Of a DNA stretch of 64,000 nt, positions 36,441-50,107 are shown in pieces (within the stretch, counting starts at the first letter, position 1; every line of letters starts with the position of its first letter). The position numbers and the translations under genes are program-made. The notes beneath the pieces are model-generated. The model saw nothing but the letters and a program-made list of their open reading frames with translations. It was not told where the DNA came from and did not search any database. The stretch lies in NCBI GenBank assembly GCA_030490835.1, contig CM059973.1, forward strand, positions 86,821,641 to 86,885,640, in the 5' to 3' direction. Source of the DNA: Annona cherimola. Taxonomy: Eukaryota > Streptophyta > Magnoliopsida > Magnoliales > Annonaceae.

Positions 36441-39400
36441 TGTCACGACCCAATCCTACGGTGGTTGACCACCCTAACTGGGCGACGAACCCGGATCAGT
36501 TATGCTTTAATGAATTTAATAATTAATACTTCTTTCAATAATATCCAAAATTTATCACAAATATCCACTGAGTTAATAGAAATAATTCCCATTAATTTAT
36601 TACCAGCTAACAAATAAAAATAAATAAATAAAAAAATGTCTCCGCTGCACCATCTTAGCCCATTAACCCGCACTATTGACCAGATGGTCCCGCATCTCCT
36701 GAAATTTAAATTACTCAGGAATGAGTTAAATAACTCAGTAAGTAAGAAATAAACCACGTATATAATGGTGTATAACATCATAGAAGTACCATAAGAAATG
36801 CACAAACCACTGACCCAATGTGTAAGGTTATCCACACTACTCACAATGAAGCAAACTCACGGCCTTTTAGGGCACAACACACAGTCCACAAAGGGACATA
36901 CCACAGCCCATTAAGGTAATACCACACTGTCCACAAAGGGACATTCCAAAGTAGTCTTCTAGCATGCATATGACCTACGAAGAAAATAAATAAAACCAAT
37001 ACACATATTCTCGGGGTCCCACATATGCAATTCCGTTCCACTTGGCAATAATCATAATGCATTACACACACCATTCTCACTTAAGCATCATAGCAACGAT
37101 CTCGACCCAATTAAATATTTTACCAACTAAAATAATGTGTCATCCATATTTAATTGGGTGAACCAACTTATTGAATTTAATTAAATAAATTCAAGAACAA
37201 CTGTCGTCGTAATTATCAAGTAGTCAAATTATCAACACGAACATCCCCGAATATTTCACATGGCATATCCTGCTATATCAATCTATTTTCCAATATCCAC
37301 TAGTACTAAACAATATTCATTTTATTATAACATGTCATACCCTATGCCTTATTGGCTAAACAAAACGTCAGACTATACAATTTGTAGTTGTCACCGCAAA
37401 GAATATCAAATAATTAATTTACCGTTGTATAAATCAATTATATAATTGTTGGCACAAAATTTAATTTATATATTTCGTTTTGAAGCGTATGTTTGGAGAT
37501 TTTAAACACCAACATAAATATATGTAATATACTATCTATTAAGGTCTCGATGAAATACATAATTTTATAAATACCCGCTTATACATTATATTATACAGTG
37601 GTTCCAAACTTCCGTCCACGTAAATATATATTATATATTGTCATAACATGACAATCCTGAATTTTAAAACTCTCGCCAAAGATATATAACATAAATATAT
37701 AGGTGCGGTGGATAAAACTTCAAGCTTTTATATAATATATATATTATAATTAAATGGCCAACTTGGGAGGTGTAGAGCATCTACCGAAAATATGTTTACT
37801 TAATACATTATATATTTTATAATATCCAACCAGTGTTGGGGGGTTATACATATTTATTTTACAAATAAATATATATTTTATTATGTATAATCATACTGTA
37901 AAGGTTCTCTAAATTTCACCGAACTAATATAAGATATTATTATATGATATACATAACCGACCCACTGATTTAAATTGGCACATCGATGTATATATATATA
38001 TATATATTATATCCCCCAAGTACCGATGCTAAAGATTATATATATTATTGAATTTCCATCACAAATAATTAGGGGTGCAACTTGGGTCGGGTTATACCGG
38101 GTTGAACTGAACCCAAACCCTAAACCAACCGGGTTGGAGTAAACCCAAACCCAAACCCTAAGAATTTAATTCGGATTCGGACCGGGTTCGCATTGGTTTT
38201 GGTTTGGTTTCGGGTTAGAATTCGGGTTACCAATATATTATTATTTTTTTTCCAAATTTAATTGTAATCTAAAAGAAAATTATTAGAATATATATAACTG
38301 TGTTTATAAAGTCAAGCCTTACGCCGAATTCCACAACATCTTTTCAAAGAATTTTGCAACATCATGCTGAATTTTGCAATATTCTTTGAATGAACTCTGC
38401 AAGCAATTTTTCAGCACCCTATAGACACAAATAAATGAAAAATTAGTTAGTTTTATGACTAGTTAGTCACTTCTATTTAATAGTTAACGGAAATGACTCA
38501 AATGTAGCAAATAGAAAATGAACATATCATACCAACTATTGTAGTTGAAACTAAACACTATCATATAAATTGCTGAAATTGAATTCAAACTGAATATTTA
38601 TCATAAAAATTGCTAAAATAAAAATTGACCACTTGTCATACAAATAAACTTAAAATATGAATCAAATTTATACTATAATCTGAAATTCAAACTAACAAAT
38701 TTCTCATACTAACAGAAAGTATAATATGAAATAGATTTATCATGCCAACTCAAATTCAAACATAATCCACATACCAGTTATTCAAAGCAACTAAATCTAA
38801 ATACACTAAGAATAATGGTTCAACATTCCAATCTAATTTAAGTGCAATCCAAATTTAAAATGACAATATAAACAAATCTCAAGTTTAAATAAGTTTACAT
38901 CCACTTTTTTAAAAATTCAAAATTCAAATGAATTCATGTCTCCAAAGTTTCCAAAAAATTAAAAAACATGTATAATTTATGAAAAAATTATATAAATTAC
39001 ACCGGGTTCGAACCGGGTCAGGTTTTGGTACCGGGTTGGTGCGAACCCAGGTTTGGTTTCGGGTTTCTACGGGTCGGGTTGAAACCGGGTCTTTTTTGGA
39101 AAAAATCTTTAAAATAAAACCCATTTTTGGTTTTGGTACCAGGTCGGGTCGGGCGGGTTCGGACAGACCCGGTACCAAGTTGCACCCCTACAAATAATGA
39201 TGTATAATATTTATAAACCTGCACCAGCTGATGGACCAAGCTTAATATATATGTATATATATATCATAATTGAACTCATTATCATATCTAACCATACTTC
39301 CCTCTAAAATAGATACTAATCCATCCAATAACAAATTCTATTCATATACTAATATATCCAGCAATCTATCCTAGTGGTACATGGCTACGCCCACCTAAAA

Positions 39401-40521
39401 ACTTGCGTTAATTCCGTCCAGTGCACTTCATTGAATATAATTCTTATATATTTGATGATTGAAATATTATTAACCAGACAATATAGCACATATCTATTGT
39501 ATTTGTATACAGTTACGGAATGAGTAAATAACATTCTTCCCCCATATCCTTGTACCAATCGATAATAACAATATAATATATTTTATATTACCACCTGTTC
39601 ATCAAAACTTGCCATTCACCGCACCACCCGACTTCCTGGCTTATTTTATCTCATTCACACACACATATATATATTGCAAAAAATTTTCCATTCATCCTTA
39701 CACATATATATTTCATGTATCAAAAACATATGTTCCCAATTGAGTTGTTGCCACCCGAGGCATTCTCTCTACTTGTTTATATATTCACCATTAAATTCAC
39801 AAGGAACAAATCATAAGAATAATTTTATATCTTAAACAAATACTCTCCCGTCATCAATCATCTCGTAAAAACATTCAAAAACTTATTCCACTAAATTACC
39901 TCTAAAAATAATTAAAGTTTTATCCTTATGCGTGACTTCTGAAAGAATTTAATTACTTCTTTACTTACCTTTTTGTAGAACCCACGGAAGGATTTTTTGA
40001 ATGAAAAATATTTTGTTTCTTCCCAGCTCAATCCGCAACAAATTATTCCTTCCCAAGCTTTCTCCGTTCACCCTTTCTTTTCTCCCAAATCTCTTTCCAT
40101 TCATACGTCTCCACTTTCCCAACTCCTAACTTAATCGCAACCTCCGCTTATTCTCTCTAACAATAAATTTTAAAATCACATCTTATCTCTTTGTGGGTCC
40201 CACATAGTTTAATTGCCAAAAGAAAATTTTCTAATTCTACTAAGATGTAATTCGAACCCACTACCTCCGATTTACTTGCCACAATTTCTAAACATCTTAG
40301 CTTTTCAACGATTTGTTAATTTAAATTACAAATTAATTTAAATATATTTTAGATTCTATGTTTCTTAAAAATTATAATTACCCACCTTAGTCAATAAGTC
40401 AAAGTCAATGAGTCAATCCGGCCACCTCAGCTATTTTTACTGACACATCAGACAGTCAAAAATTCAATGTGTCACGGCAGTATGCCACGTCAAGTCAACA
40501 TATTTAAGTTGGGTTATTACA
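36441..40521. mobile_element. TG...CA element with 5-bp TSD, probable solo LTR
   Basis: It starts tgtcacgacccaatcctacg and ends gggttattaca, with TSD gaccg at 36436-36440 and 40522-40526. Without the nested hAT it is about 2.95 kb. No internal direct repeats, reverse transcriptase or other coding region were seen, so a solo LTR fits better than a full element. A length of about 3 kb is compatible with Tekay/Del-type gypsy LTRs, but this clade call is inference. The interior is AT-rich with many (TA)n runs. Confidence 0.8.
38070..39190. mobile_element. non-autonomous hAT element nested in the LTR
   Basis: A 1121-bp element with 8-bp TSD caaataat at 38062-38069 and 39191-39198. Terminal inverted repeats are taggggtgcaacttgg on the left and ccaagttgcacccctа-type on the right. 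Both ends carry clusters of 'accgggt'/'acccggt' motifs; the centre is AT-rich and non-coding. Its insertion inside the LTR dates it as younger than the LTR. Confidence 0.93.
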
Positions 40522-40617
40522 GACCGCAAGCCCTTATCTATCATTAGAGGAGACAATATGCTTTTATCTATATTCACGAGAAACAAAGCTCCTATTTGTA
40601 GGCCAATATGAGAGACT

Positions 40618-42245
40618 ACAAACCCTTATCAAGCTCCTGTTTATAGGCATGGGACACTAAGCTTGCAGGCAGTTAAACTTTCACATTATAGGAAAATTCG
40701 AATGCTTGACCTCATGTACAGAGGCCATGAGCATTGTCATATGAGCTGCTGCCCAGTTGGCATGATGTAGATGCCTTTTTGGCTAGCTACTAGTGTTGAT
40801 TATCCATTGGAGTGGAATTGTTTGCTTGAATTAGTCCGTATTAAGTACTTCTTTTCATGTATTTTGGGATAAATTTGACATTTTAATTGTCTCCCGCAAT
40901 CTTCACAATCTTTCCTTTAGTTTTTTTATTGCTATGATTTGTATTTTTAGTTCTTATAATTTGTAATTGCTTCTTCTTTCTTTAAAATCTATCAGTGTAT
41001 TCTCTTCTTACTACGGACATTTTTATATCCTCTTTAATTTTTATTTTTTAAAACGTGTCTTGTAGTTGCGCGCAATTATTCTATATTCTGTTACGTAACT
41101 TATATTTTTTCTATAATTAATTTTATTTCTATTAGTAATGTTATCGTTTGTTGTTTTAATTTATGTTTAGGTACTATTTAATACAAAATAACATTTCGAT
41201 ATATCCAGATGCATTGAAATTTTGATACGTTCGGGAGCAGGAATTATTTTTTAATTTTTTTTATAAAACTATTAATCTAGTTATATTTAATAATCTATAA
41301 ATCAATTTTTATTATTTTTGGAGATGTGTATGTATTTCTTACTTTTAAAAATAGGGGAGCTTTAGTTATTTTTAACAGACTAAAGTACCCTGGTTTTTAA
41401 AAATAAAAAATATATACATGTCTTTAAAAATGGTAAAACTTAATATATATATATAAGTTAAATGTATTTAAATTAACAATTTCATAAAAATTTAAAAATT
41501 TTTAAAAATAAGTTTTGCATCCGAATACATTGAAATGGGGCTCTTCAATACATGTATATGTGTGGAGCCTCACTACGCATAGATGTTTTGAGTTTTTTTT
41601 TTTAAAAATTTAAATTATTTTTATGTGGCTCCACATGTATTTTTATTTTATATCAAAATTTATTATTTTTATAATTTCGAAAATCATTAGTTTTCCCTTC
41701 ATAAAAGGATCAAATTTATTGATTTTTGAAATTATGAAAGTATATAAAACAAAAAAGACAAAATTTGGTACATGTAAGAATTACATTTGGGCCCATATAA
41801 AAATTAAAAAAAAAAAAAAAAAAAAAACTCAAAACGCATGTATTATTATCATAATATTTTATAGTATCTTGAGACTGCATGCGTATACAACTTTTAATTG
41901 CATATTCGATTCAATATTATATCTACAAAAAATTTGAAAATATTAACCAGCATATCTACACATGTAAAAGCCCTACAACTATAGACAATCCGATGAACAT
42001 GGCTCAAGGGGCTTTTCTTTTATAATTTTTAATGCATCAATAATTCCAGATATATTAATTTGCATTTCATGGAAAATAATATTCTGCCAACGTACAGATG
42101 GTAGGCATTAGAATCTGGGGACCACATTAATGAGAATCAAAATTAAGGTGCAGAAAAAACGATGAGATTTTGAGTGATGGAGCGAGCCCCAAGTAGATTT
42201 GCCATTTGATAATTGGCTGTCCACTCGAGAATATATAAATATACA
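40618..42245. other. intergenic; old foldback MITE relic at about 41200-41530
   Basis: Within it, 41250-41510 shows opposed arms around 'tttttggagatgtgtatgta' and 'tacatgtctttaaaaatgg', the shared MITE core. The rest is AT-rich with an A run at 41808-41826 and no gene. Confidence 0.45.
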
Positions 42246-43800
42246 TATATATATATATGTACATACGTACGTATATTAACATGTGCAGAGGTGGCCTCAG
42301 CCTGACACGTGTTATAAAAGGACGTGACGAGACCGTGAAAACTGAAATTCCCCGTCCCGTTCGTAGTCATTTTACAAGTGGCCGCCGAATATCAGGCAAA
42401 TCATCAAGAAGCAACTTTTGCTTAGTCGGCTGGGAAAAAAAAAAAAAAAAACAGAAGAAGAAGAAAAAGAGAAAAAAAAAACACCTCGTACGGTACTACT
42501 GGCAGGGAATTAGAGAAAATGCTGATACGGGAGAGTGCCATTCCACTGGTAGTGGTACGTATTTTGTCCACGTTTTCATGTGGGAAAGGGCAGAGAAAGA
42601 AAGGGAAGCAATGGTGGATGATTGGGACCCAGCTGTTTTGGCTGGTGTTGTCAATTTGCTACAAGTGTACGCAATGCAATACGATAAGCGGCATCGACTT
42701 CCTTGCGGTCCATATCAATTTGTTGTTCTTGACCAACCGTCATAGTTGTCAGCCGCCCACCACAAAAGCACCGCATGCGTGCGTGTCCCAGTATTCGGGG
42801 GATGTCTGGGAATATGGCGTGGGAGGGAAAATGTGATGGTACGGATTTCGAAACTTATTATTTTATAATTAATTATTATATTTTTTTTATTTTTATTTTT
42901 ATATTTTAATCATTTTCCCTATCAATTACCTTCCAGCAAATCTATTTATTTCAATTTTATCTTTATTATTTTATATTAATCACATAATTTTTAAAATATT
43001 TCATTTTCTATTCCCATAAAATACTACAGTTCCCGCCACTTTCGTATTCCCAAATATCGTATCCATGCCCTCCGGAATACGTGAATATGATGACATAGGA
43101 CATGCACGTTTGCCATTACATGTGTGTTTTCGAATTCCAATTTTTTGTCCTTCCAAGATAACCATCGGTTCGGAGATATTGAAAGTGGCATCCTTGATCT
43201 TATCTACTTGTAACAAGCGAGCAAGGGCTGGGCCCGCAAAGATGAGGGAGGTGGAAAACCCGCCTCCACCTCCTCTGGTTATGCTTGTCAGATGATAGCT
43301 CTTATAAGGCTCTCCCGATAACTGTTTCATATCAGTCAATGTAACGCCCGCAGCCCCTCTCGTGGGTGGTCGGCGTTCGAAAGCTGTTGAATGCAGTTTA
43401 ATGAAAAAAAAAATTAATTAATTTTACAGATTAGCCTCTCTATAACGAAAGTGTTAAAATTTCTTCCATTGTGGAGGTTTATAATTTTTTCTTGCAGTGA
43501 GAGTTTAGGAAAAATTTCCCTTCATAACGTGAATCGCTTCATTTTAATATTAAGATATCATGATGTACATACAAAATATCAAAAAAAAAAAAAAAAAAAA
43601 AAGGATAGTACGTCCCGCGAGATCGGCACCAGTTTCGTCCTGCTCTTGACAAAAAGGAACCTCTACTATTTTTGTCCGTGTAACAAGCTTCCTTCTCTCT
43701 GATAAAGTATCTGGCAGTTGTCTGCTGTTATTCATGCCTTTTTTTTAATTAAAAATAAGTAAAATATATATATATATATATATATATATTTTTGGGTATA
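42246..43800. other. intergenic, mixed composition, unassigned open frames
   Basis: A G-box-like gacacgtgt followed by ttataaaagg at 42303-42320 looks promoter-like but no gene follows that I recognise. The minus-strand open frame 43339-43001 (112 aa, with a Gly run and 'SLIFAGPALARLLQVDKIK') has no identified domain. At about 42860-43010 a reversed, diverged MITE of the 'ggtgtgtttgg' family can be made out. (TA)n lies at about 43766-43790. Confidence 0.3.
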
Positions 43801-44124
43801 CTAACTGATCTGGGTCCAGCCCGGTTCGGTGAGCATTTTTTACTAATGAAATGCAAATCTATAATAGCGAGCCGTCTTTTACGAAGCCCACAGGTGTCAC
43901 CAATAAAATCAATTATTAGACTAACAATTTAATATATTAACACAGAATTAGATAGATAGATATGTTGTTCCATATGCAAAATAGAAAAGGTATTTTTATT
44001 AGACTCACAATTTAATCCACCAACAGAGAATTGAACAGGTGCATTGATCTATGTGCAAAATAATTACGTAAACTGCAACGAGGTTATTTGGTAAAGACAG
44101 TTGTAATTTAAATTGTTTTCTGAA

Positions 44125-44635
44125 GGATAATTACTTTTATACCGATAACAATTGTACATAATTCCTAATATATCAACAACATTTCATAAATTCTTTTTAT
44201 GCCCGTAACATTTATATGGAATATATCAACCACATTTTATAAATTCCTTTGATGCCCATAACATTTATTTATAAATTTCTTTCATAGCCACATCGTTAAA
44301 ACTACCGTTATCTATCTAATTAAAAAGACGATTTTGCTCTTTTAAATTTTTCTAATTAAAATAAATCAACCTTAATATGACTTTCGAGTTGTTTAATATA
44401 TTATATTAATGATTTACTACCATCAATTGAGTCATGTTAGAGTTAAATTAAATCAATTAAAAAAATTTTAATAGGCAAAATCGTCTTTTCAATAAGGTAG
44501 ATAACGGAAGTTTTAATGGCGCGGGTATGAAAATAATTTAGGATGAAATATTATGGATATAAAAAGAATTTAAGAAATGTTGTGGATATATTATAAATTA
44601 TGTGCAATTGTTATGGGTATAAGAGGAATTATTCC
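44125..44635. mobile_element. foldback MITE with 9-bp TSD (Mutator-like), second family
   Basis: A 511-bp element with identical 9-bp TSDs ttttctgaa at 44116-44124 and 44636-44644. Ends are inverted: ggataattacttttatacc against ggaataattcctcttatacc. Inverted similarity extends about 200 bp, including 'aactaccgttatctatct' mirrored by 'agataacggaagtttt' and 'aaaaagacgattttgc' by 'gcaaaatcgtctttt'. A related copy is nested at about 56597-56895. Confidence 0.9.
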
Positions 44636-44644
44636 TTTTCTGAA

Positions 44645-45340
44645 AATTGTAAGAGAGTAAAGTATTTTTCAAATTTTGAGTAGGAAAGCAGGTTATCTCT
44701 GAGGCCTATGTCGAACAATTATCATCCTTAGCAGTTGCTTTTGTATTTCCAAATTTCCCGAAGACCCAAGAGAAGGCAGTTTGCTGACCCGACGTCGGTG
44801 TAATACAGCGATGATGATTCTCTGATGACACAGGAGGTCGCCTGGCAGGTGTTTCACGGCCGAGTTGCAAGACGGATTTCCAGTCTAACGCTGGCCTCGA
44901 AACTATGCGGAATTGTGAGCATTGAAATGGAATGCCTAGTCTTTTACAAAAAGGCTAGCGTTCTAGAGCAAATGTAGTGTAACTTGTAAGGCTGTTAGTC
45001 ATCGTGAAGTGTTAGATAGAGTTTAGGCTCGATGCTTGGCATGCATGCGAGATATTGCGAGCATATGATTAAAAGACTATCACCCGATCCGCAACTGAAA
45101 GATAAATATTCAAATTCCAACAGCTTTCAAACCACTAATTACAAATCATTCTTAAAGTAGGTCCAAACACGCTGCTACAGTTCCGAGATCGGCTTGCAAA
45201 TAAACAAACAGGCACCTGTTCTCAGAAGGAACATCCAAACTCAATGTCCACAACAAGATGTGTATAGACACAAGAGCCCAAATGGCTTCATAAACCACAG
45301 CAGCAGCAGCAGCAATGACCACAGGAAGCAATTCTCAAAA
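44645..45340. other. 3' flank of the CBSX6 gene
   Basis: Contains a GC-rich patch at 44780-44940 without recognised coding. The part next to 45341 is the probable 3' UTR. No poly(A) signal could be fixed. Confidence 0.4.
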
Positions 45341-48300
45341 TCAAGGAGTTGCAGGAACAACTGTACTTGGATGCTTGGTCACAGCAAACATTATGTCAGT
45401 GTAACCAACAACTCCAACCAAAACATCCTCAGACTCATCTGTCACCCACACATGAGTGACCCTATGTGACAGCATTTGTGCCATCACAGCCGCCAGCGAA
45501 CTAGTTACCTTACATGTCAATGGAGCACTGCGCCCTCTGTACATGCTCCTAGCCCTACCAAGCAGTGAGTTTGATGAATTGCTGAAGAACCCAATACTTC
45601 TACTACTAAACTTCCTTGGCCTCACAGCCCCGCCATCACCTGTTGGCGAATTTACAGAGAAATCTGGAAATGAACTTGGTGTGATGTTATCTTCAACGCC
45701 CATCACAAATTGTCCTGCTGAGAGGTTGGCAAGTGCCCATGCAGCTGCCAAATAATCACACTTCCATAGCCTGGAGGCAGAGATTTCTCCGATTACCTTG
45801 TGTTTTCCACCTTCAGTGAGCTCAACAACAGCAACTGCACATGGATCCTGTGGAAGCTTTCTTGCAATGCCAATGGCAGGGGCAGAAGCATCAATGTGGA
45901 AGTAGCTAGGAGAGATGGCTCCAAGAGAAGAAATGGAGGAAAGTGGAAGAGGGGCCAGTGCACCAAAGCAGCCAATCACAAAGCGAATCACATCCTCTCT
46001 TGAAAGGCAGCAGAATTTATTAGGGGATGAGGATGATGGGCGGCCACTGCTGGTGGTAGCCACCCCACTGCTGGCACCTGAAGCTTCAAGATTTTTCAGC
46101 CATCTCCCATTATATAGGATTGAGAAGCGCTTGCTCATTCCTTTCCATGCGATACTTTTAGGCACAAGGAGACGCCTAACTCCCTGCTTCATCATGTCAA
46201 GTGCATCTATCAATCTTGCAAGACAGAACAGAGGCAAAGAAATGAATAAGGAAACCACATAAGGGCATCATTTCGTACTGATTGGCAGATGGCACGAAAA
46301 CTAAAGAATGCTCCGAGCAAATAAGATGAATGTTACAAATCCGAACCGTTGTGCCTGAAAGGCTTAGGTGCATCATTCATTGGCAGTGCTAAGAGACATA
46401 ATCAAGTCAAAAGGTCTTAGCTACCCAAAAACTGACTATGAACTATCCCTTTTTTAAGCCTTCTACTTTCAGTGAAGACATTTTAAATACCACCCACACT
46501 GGCTCTGTCGCATCAACAGAGTCTAGATACCGGATAAGCTAGCATGCAACTGTTAAGCTGCAGCATTAACAAAATGGAGTCCACATTGATGATAAAAGCA
46601 AAATCCAACTGGTCACACAGTTTAAATTCATTTGTTTTATCATGGTACAGAAATCATCTCAATGGGAACATTTATTGCAGGCCACATTTATTTAAACATA
46701 CAAATAATACATCGATGATAAAATCAAAATCCAACCAGTCACACAGTTTAAATCATGGTATAAAAATCAGCTCAATCAGAATCTATGGTGGACATTTTTT
46801 TAAACATGCATATAATCATGTGTGAATTATGAAAAACAAATATATACATAGATGGATTAGAATGTTGTAAACTTGTAATACTTTATAAAATCATTTATCT
46901 ACATAGGAGTGATGTTTTAGACAGTTTAGATGCTAGAGTAACACCTTTAAAATTGATGTATATAAATCAAACTATTATATTTACATTGATTTTGCACATT
47001 TTCTAGATGGGGCCCATGCACATTTGATTTTCATGGAACTTGGATCCTAGTTGAATAATGATATTGGTTGCAATTAGTGGAGTAGATTCTGATTTCATTG
47101 TCAAAATGGGTCTCATTTAATCATGGTACACTCTAAGGCACAACATGGTGCACCCCAGCACGTCCCTTGGATGCTAAACCATAGATCACTCTAGTGAAAG
47201 CTAACATCAACAGTGAATATATCCCACAGTGTCTCCAGTGTGTCAACAGTCTATATTGTCAAACCATATATCACTGTGGTCCAAAATAACTTCAACTGTG
47301 CATGTCAGAATGTCAACAGTTGGCACAATCAACGCAAAAAGTATTTATATCCCTGCCAGGAGAATGATTACATTATTCTCTAAAAAAATTAACATCACGA
47401 ACAACACTCATTGCAAACAAGCAAGATTTTGAATTCTAACACAATACCAAGAACAAGATTAATGTCAGGAGAGAATGAAAATTCAAATCAACAAGCGTGG
47501 AAGCCTGAATCTTGGAAAAACCTAATGCTGAGTATGAAAGCCCCCACTAAATTGTTCCTCTCTTTTATAAGATTCATGTGGAGCAACATTTAGATAATAG
47601 GGCAAATCATCATCCATCTGTTATTTAATAAGAATCAGATGTGGATGAATCACACCCATCACTGTTTTCTTTTAAGTAACAATGCATGTTACGGGTTCAT
47701 ACCGCTTCCTCGTGGAAGGGCTGATGAGTAAGATAGATGACTTACAATCCAAAAAAAGTAAAACGAAATAAAATAAAATAGCTTTCTTACCCATCAATAT
47801 TTCAATTGCACCTAGAAATATAGCCAGGATTTTTATGTAAATGCTGTTCTTTAAATTAACCTTGGGCATAGCCCAAACCTTGCCAAAAGTGAGTTATACC
47901 TGTTTCAATACCAGCTCCCTTTTCTTATTAGATATTCTTTAAATATACTTTTACAACGCACAATTTCAACATCATCAAGAGACTCAAAACAATTAAAATT
48001 TTTCTACCTATCCAAGCCATCAAATAGATTCTCTTTGCACATTCTTTTGCCTACAACCACACACAATTACCTAGAAGTACAGCTCCTTTCTTAGACACTC
48101 TTTGCAAATCCTTTTGCCTACAACTACAGCCCTGTTCCTTTTTTGTCATGTTCTTCACATATCCTTTTGAAATACTGATTTTTGGCATTGTCAAAGGACT
48201 CAAAACAAATATTAAGTTTTCCTTAGAATATCCCCACCATTAAATAGATTGTCTGCCTTTTCCACCTGGAAAGTAACATTATACAATTTGACCTTTGAAC

Positions 48301-50107
48301 TTGTACAAATAAATACGGGATTTATCCAATGATTTACACAACCAAGGGGAGTACCCAGCCCTTTTTCTTGGGCAGAATGCAGATTGCCCCATGTTTTCTC
48401 CTTACCCACCTCTATGCAGCACCCAATTAAGTAGTTACAATTTTCACTGGAAAATTTTGGTTTAATGGCCATCCAAACATTAGTCCATCAACTAACAGTT
48501 TGCACTTCGCAGTTTCTGAACCCTACTACTGGCATTGAGTCCCAACTTTGCAAACTCAGCTATTCATTCAATATACAGCATGCCACCATCAAAATCATTA
48601 CATGAATCAAAAACCGAAACAAGCAATCATCAGAAACATCATCTTGCACAACAATCGCACTGAAAGCTCGCAAGTTCGAGGTCAGCACAGGTAAAAATCC
48701 ACAATCGAAGCCATAAAAATCAGCGATATATATTTAAAAATCCAATGATTTAATAAATTCTGAAATAGGCACATCAGGATCAGGCTAAGATGAAAAGAAG
48801 CAGGTATTACCAACCAATCTGATCCGATAGAGATAGAACGTACAATATTTTAAAAAACGAAAGCTGATATCCAATGGATAATAAGGACAGAATCATACCA
48901 GCCAATTGTAGAAACAGAACAAGACAAAAGAAACCAAGAGCTAAAAAACCCTTTGTATTAAGTATAAAACAAAATCAAAAAAATTAATCATTCACTAATA
49001 AAACCATACCCACCAAAAGGACGAAATATTGTAAGGGAGAAAAACGCAAAAAAGGATTCAGTCGATAAAAACATATAATCAGACAGCAGTAAGAGTCCGT
49101 GACCAAAATTCAAGATAGAGCAAGATCATGTTTTTGGAAGAGGATTAAAAAAATTATAAAGAGAAAATAAAGGGGTGAAAAAGAACCACAAAAATAAGTT
49201 CAAAAGTCAAAAGTATATACATTAACGAAAATTTTTCAAAAAGCCAAAAAAAAAAAAAAGACGACTCGGAAACCTGGAAAAAGGATCGAATATCCACTGT
49301 CGACTGATACTTGGGACCTTCGTAACACAAGAGCAACAGAAATTCAGTTAAGACCAAAGCAAATTAAGAGGGAAATAAGAAAGCATCCTAATTTCCATTA
49401 AACGGACCGGAGAGAGGGGCGGGGGGAGCATCCTAATAAGATCAAAGCAAATTAAGCAAAAAATAAGAAAGCATTCTGATAAGATCAAAGCAGACTAAGT
49501 GAAGATTAAGAAACTGCATATCCCTTACTTCAAAAAAGAAAAAAAAAACTGCAAATCCCAAAAAGATCAAAGCAGAATAAGTTTTAAAATTGCAAATCCC
49601 AAAAAAAATCAAAGCAGAATAAGTTTTAAAAAAAATTTAAAAAATCCATCAAAAATTTTCACAAAAAAGAAACTTCCAGACAAAATTCTAGCAAATAAAC
49701 CCTGATCAAGCAATCAGAATGATTTCGAAATCCCATCAAATTAGAAAATTAGCAAAGACGAACCTCGTTGCAGGATCGACTTCCTTCAAAAGCGAACTGT
49801 TGGGAACAACCATCTCCGCAACAGGCGTCCTCATCGCCCGCTCCTGATCCTCCAAGCTCCCATCTCTCGCCAGGAACGCGACAATATCCAAAGAATTCAA
49901 AATCCCCACGAACCTCTGCTGCCTCGACTCGCTGTTCTCAATCAGCCCCTTCTGCTGCCGCCTCTTCCAGACCGGGATCCCGCCCTCTGTCGACTCCCCG
50001 ATCGCCCGTATTGCAGAAGCCACGGTCTCCGTCTCGCAGAACTCAACCAGTTCAGGCTTCCCGACGGTCAGATCGCCGACGACATGGTAGATCAAAACAG
50101 AAGCCAT
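45341..50107 (-). CDS. CBSX6: CBS domain-containing protein CBSX6
   Basis: Two exons on the minus strand (50107-49764 and 46214-45341) join in phase to 405 aa, close to the family's usual length of a little over 400. The N-terminus MASVLIYHVVGDLTVGKPEL leads into CBS repeats: 'VASAIRAIGESTEGGIPVW' and 'RFVGILNSLDIVAFLAR' (about 25-80), 'LIDALDMMKQGVRRLLVP' after the splice, and a C-terminal 'VMAQMLSHRVTHVWVTD' with 'LVGVVGYTDIMFAVTKHP'. A Ser-rich linker (about 170-185) and a Ser/Arg-rich stretch precede the last repeat. CBS pairs bind adenosyl ligands such as AMP in other proteins; CBSX6's ligand and partner are not established here. The single 3.5-kb intron (46215-49763) holds only AT-rich DNA. 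The start is the first ATG with family homology; an upstream in-frame TTG is not used. Confidence 0.93.
46215..49763 (-). other. 3.5-kb intron of CBSX6
   Basis: AT-rich. It includes a short dispersed repeat at 46860-47030 similar to 34200-34380, a local duplication with 'aatccaactggtcacacag' and 'aatccaaccagtcacacag' (46602-46620 and 46730-46748), and repeated 'aagatcaaagcag' motifs at 49480-49620. No nested gene was recognised. Confidence 0.55.

Larger units (their letters stand above)
36364..40617 (+). repeat. host tandem duplication (about 97-bp unit) split by the LTR element
   Basis: The stretch 36364-36440 (starting cattagaggagacaatatgc) recurs at 40542-40617 with few differences. In the empty site, copy 1 continues through 40522-40541 (gaccgcaagcccttatctat), matching 'gactacaaacccttatcaag' after copy 2. 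A third partial echo ('caagctcctgtttataggc') follows. The duplication therefore predates the LTR insertion. Confidence 0.75.

Noticed and set aside
42257..42745. 162-aa open frame with a long Lys run
   Set aside because: The Lys run comes from an A-rich stretch; no domain or splice support.
43339..43400. Possible LTR start 'tgtaacgcccgcag'
   Set aside because: No matching end, TSD or second LTR was found.
45456..46262. Several plus-strand open frames
   Set aside because: Antisense shadows of CBSX6 exon 2.
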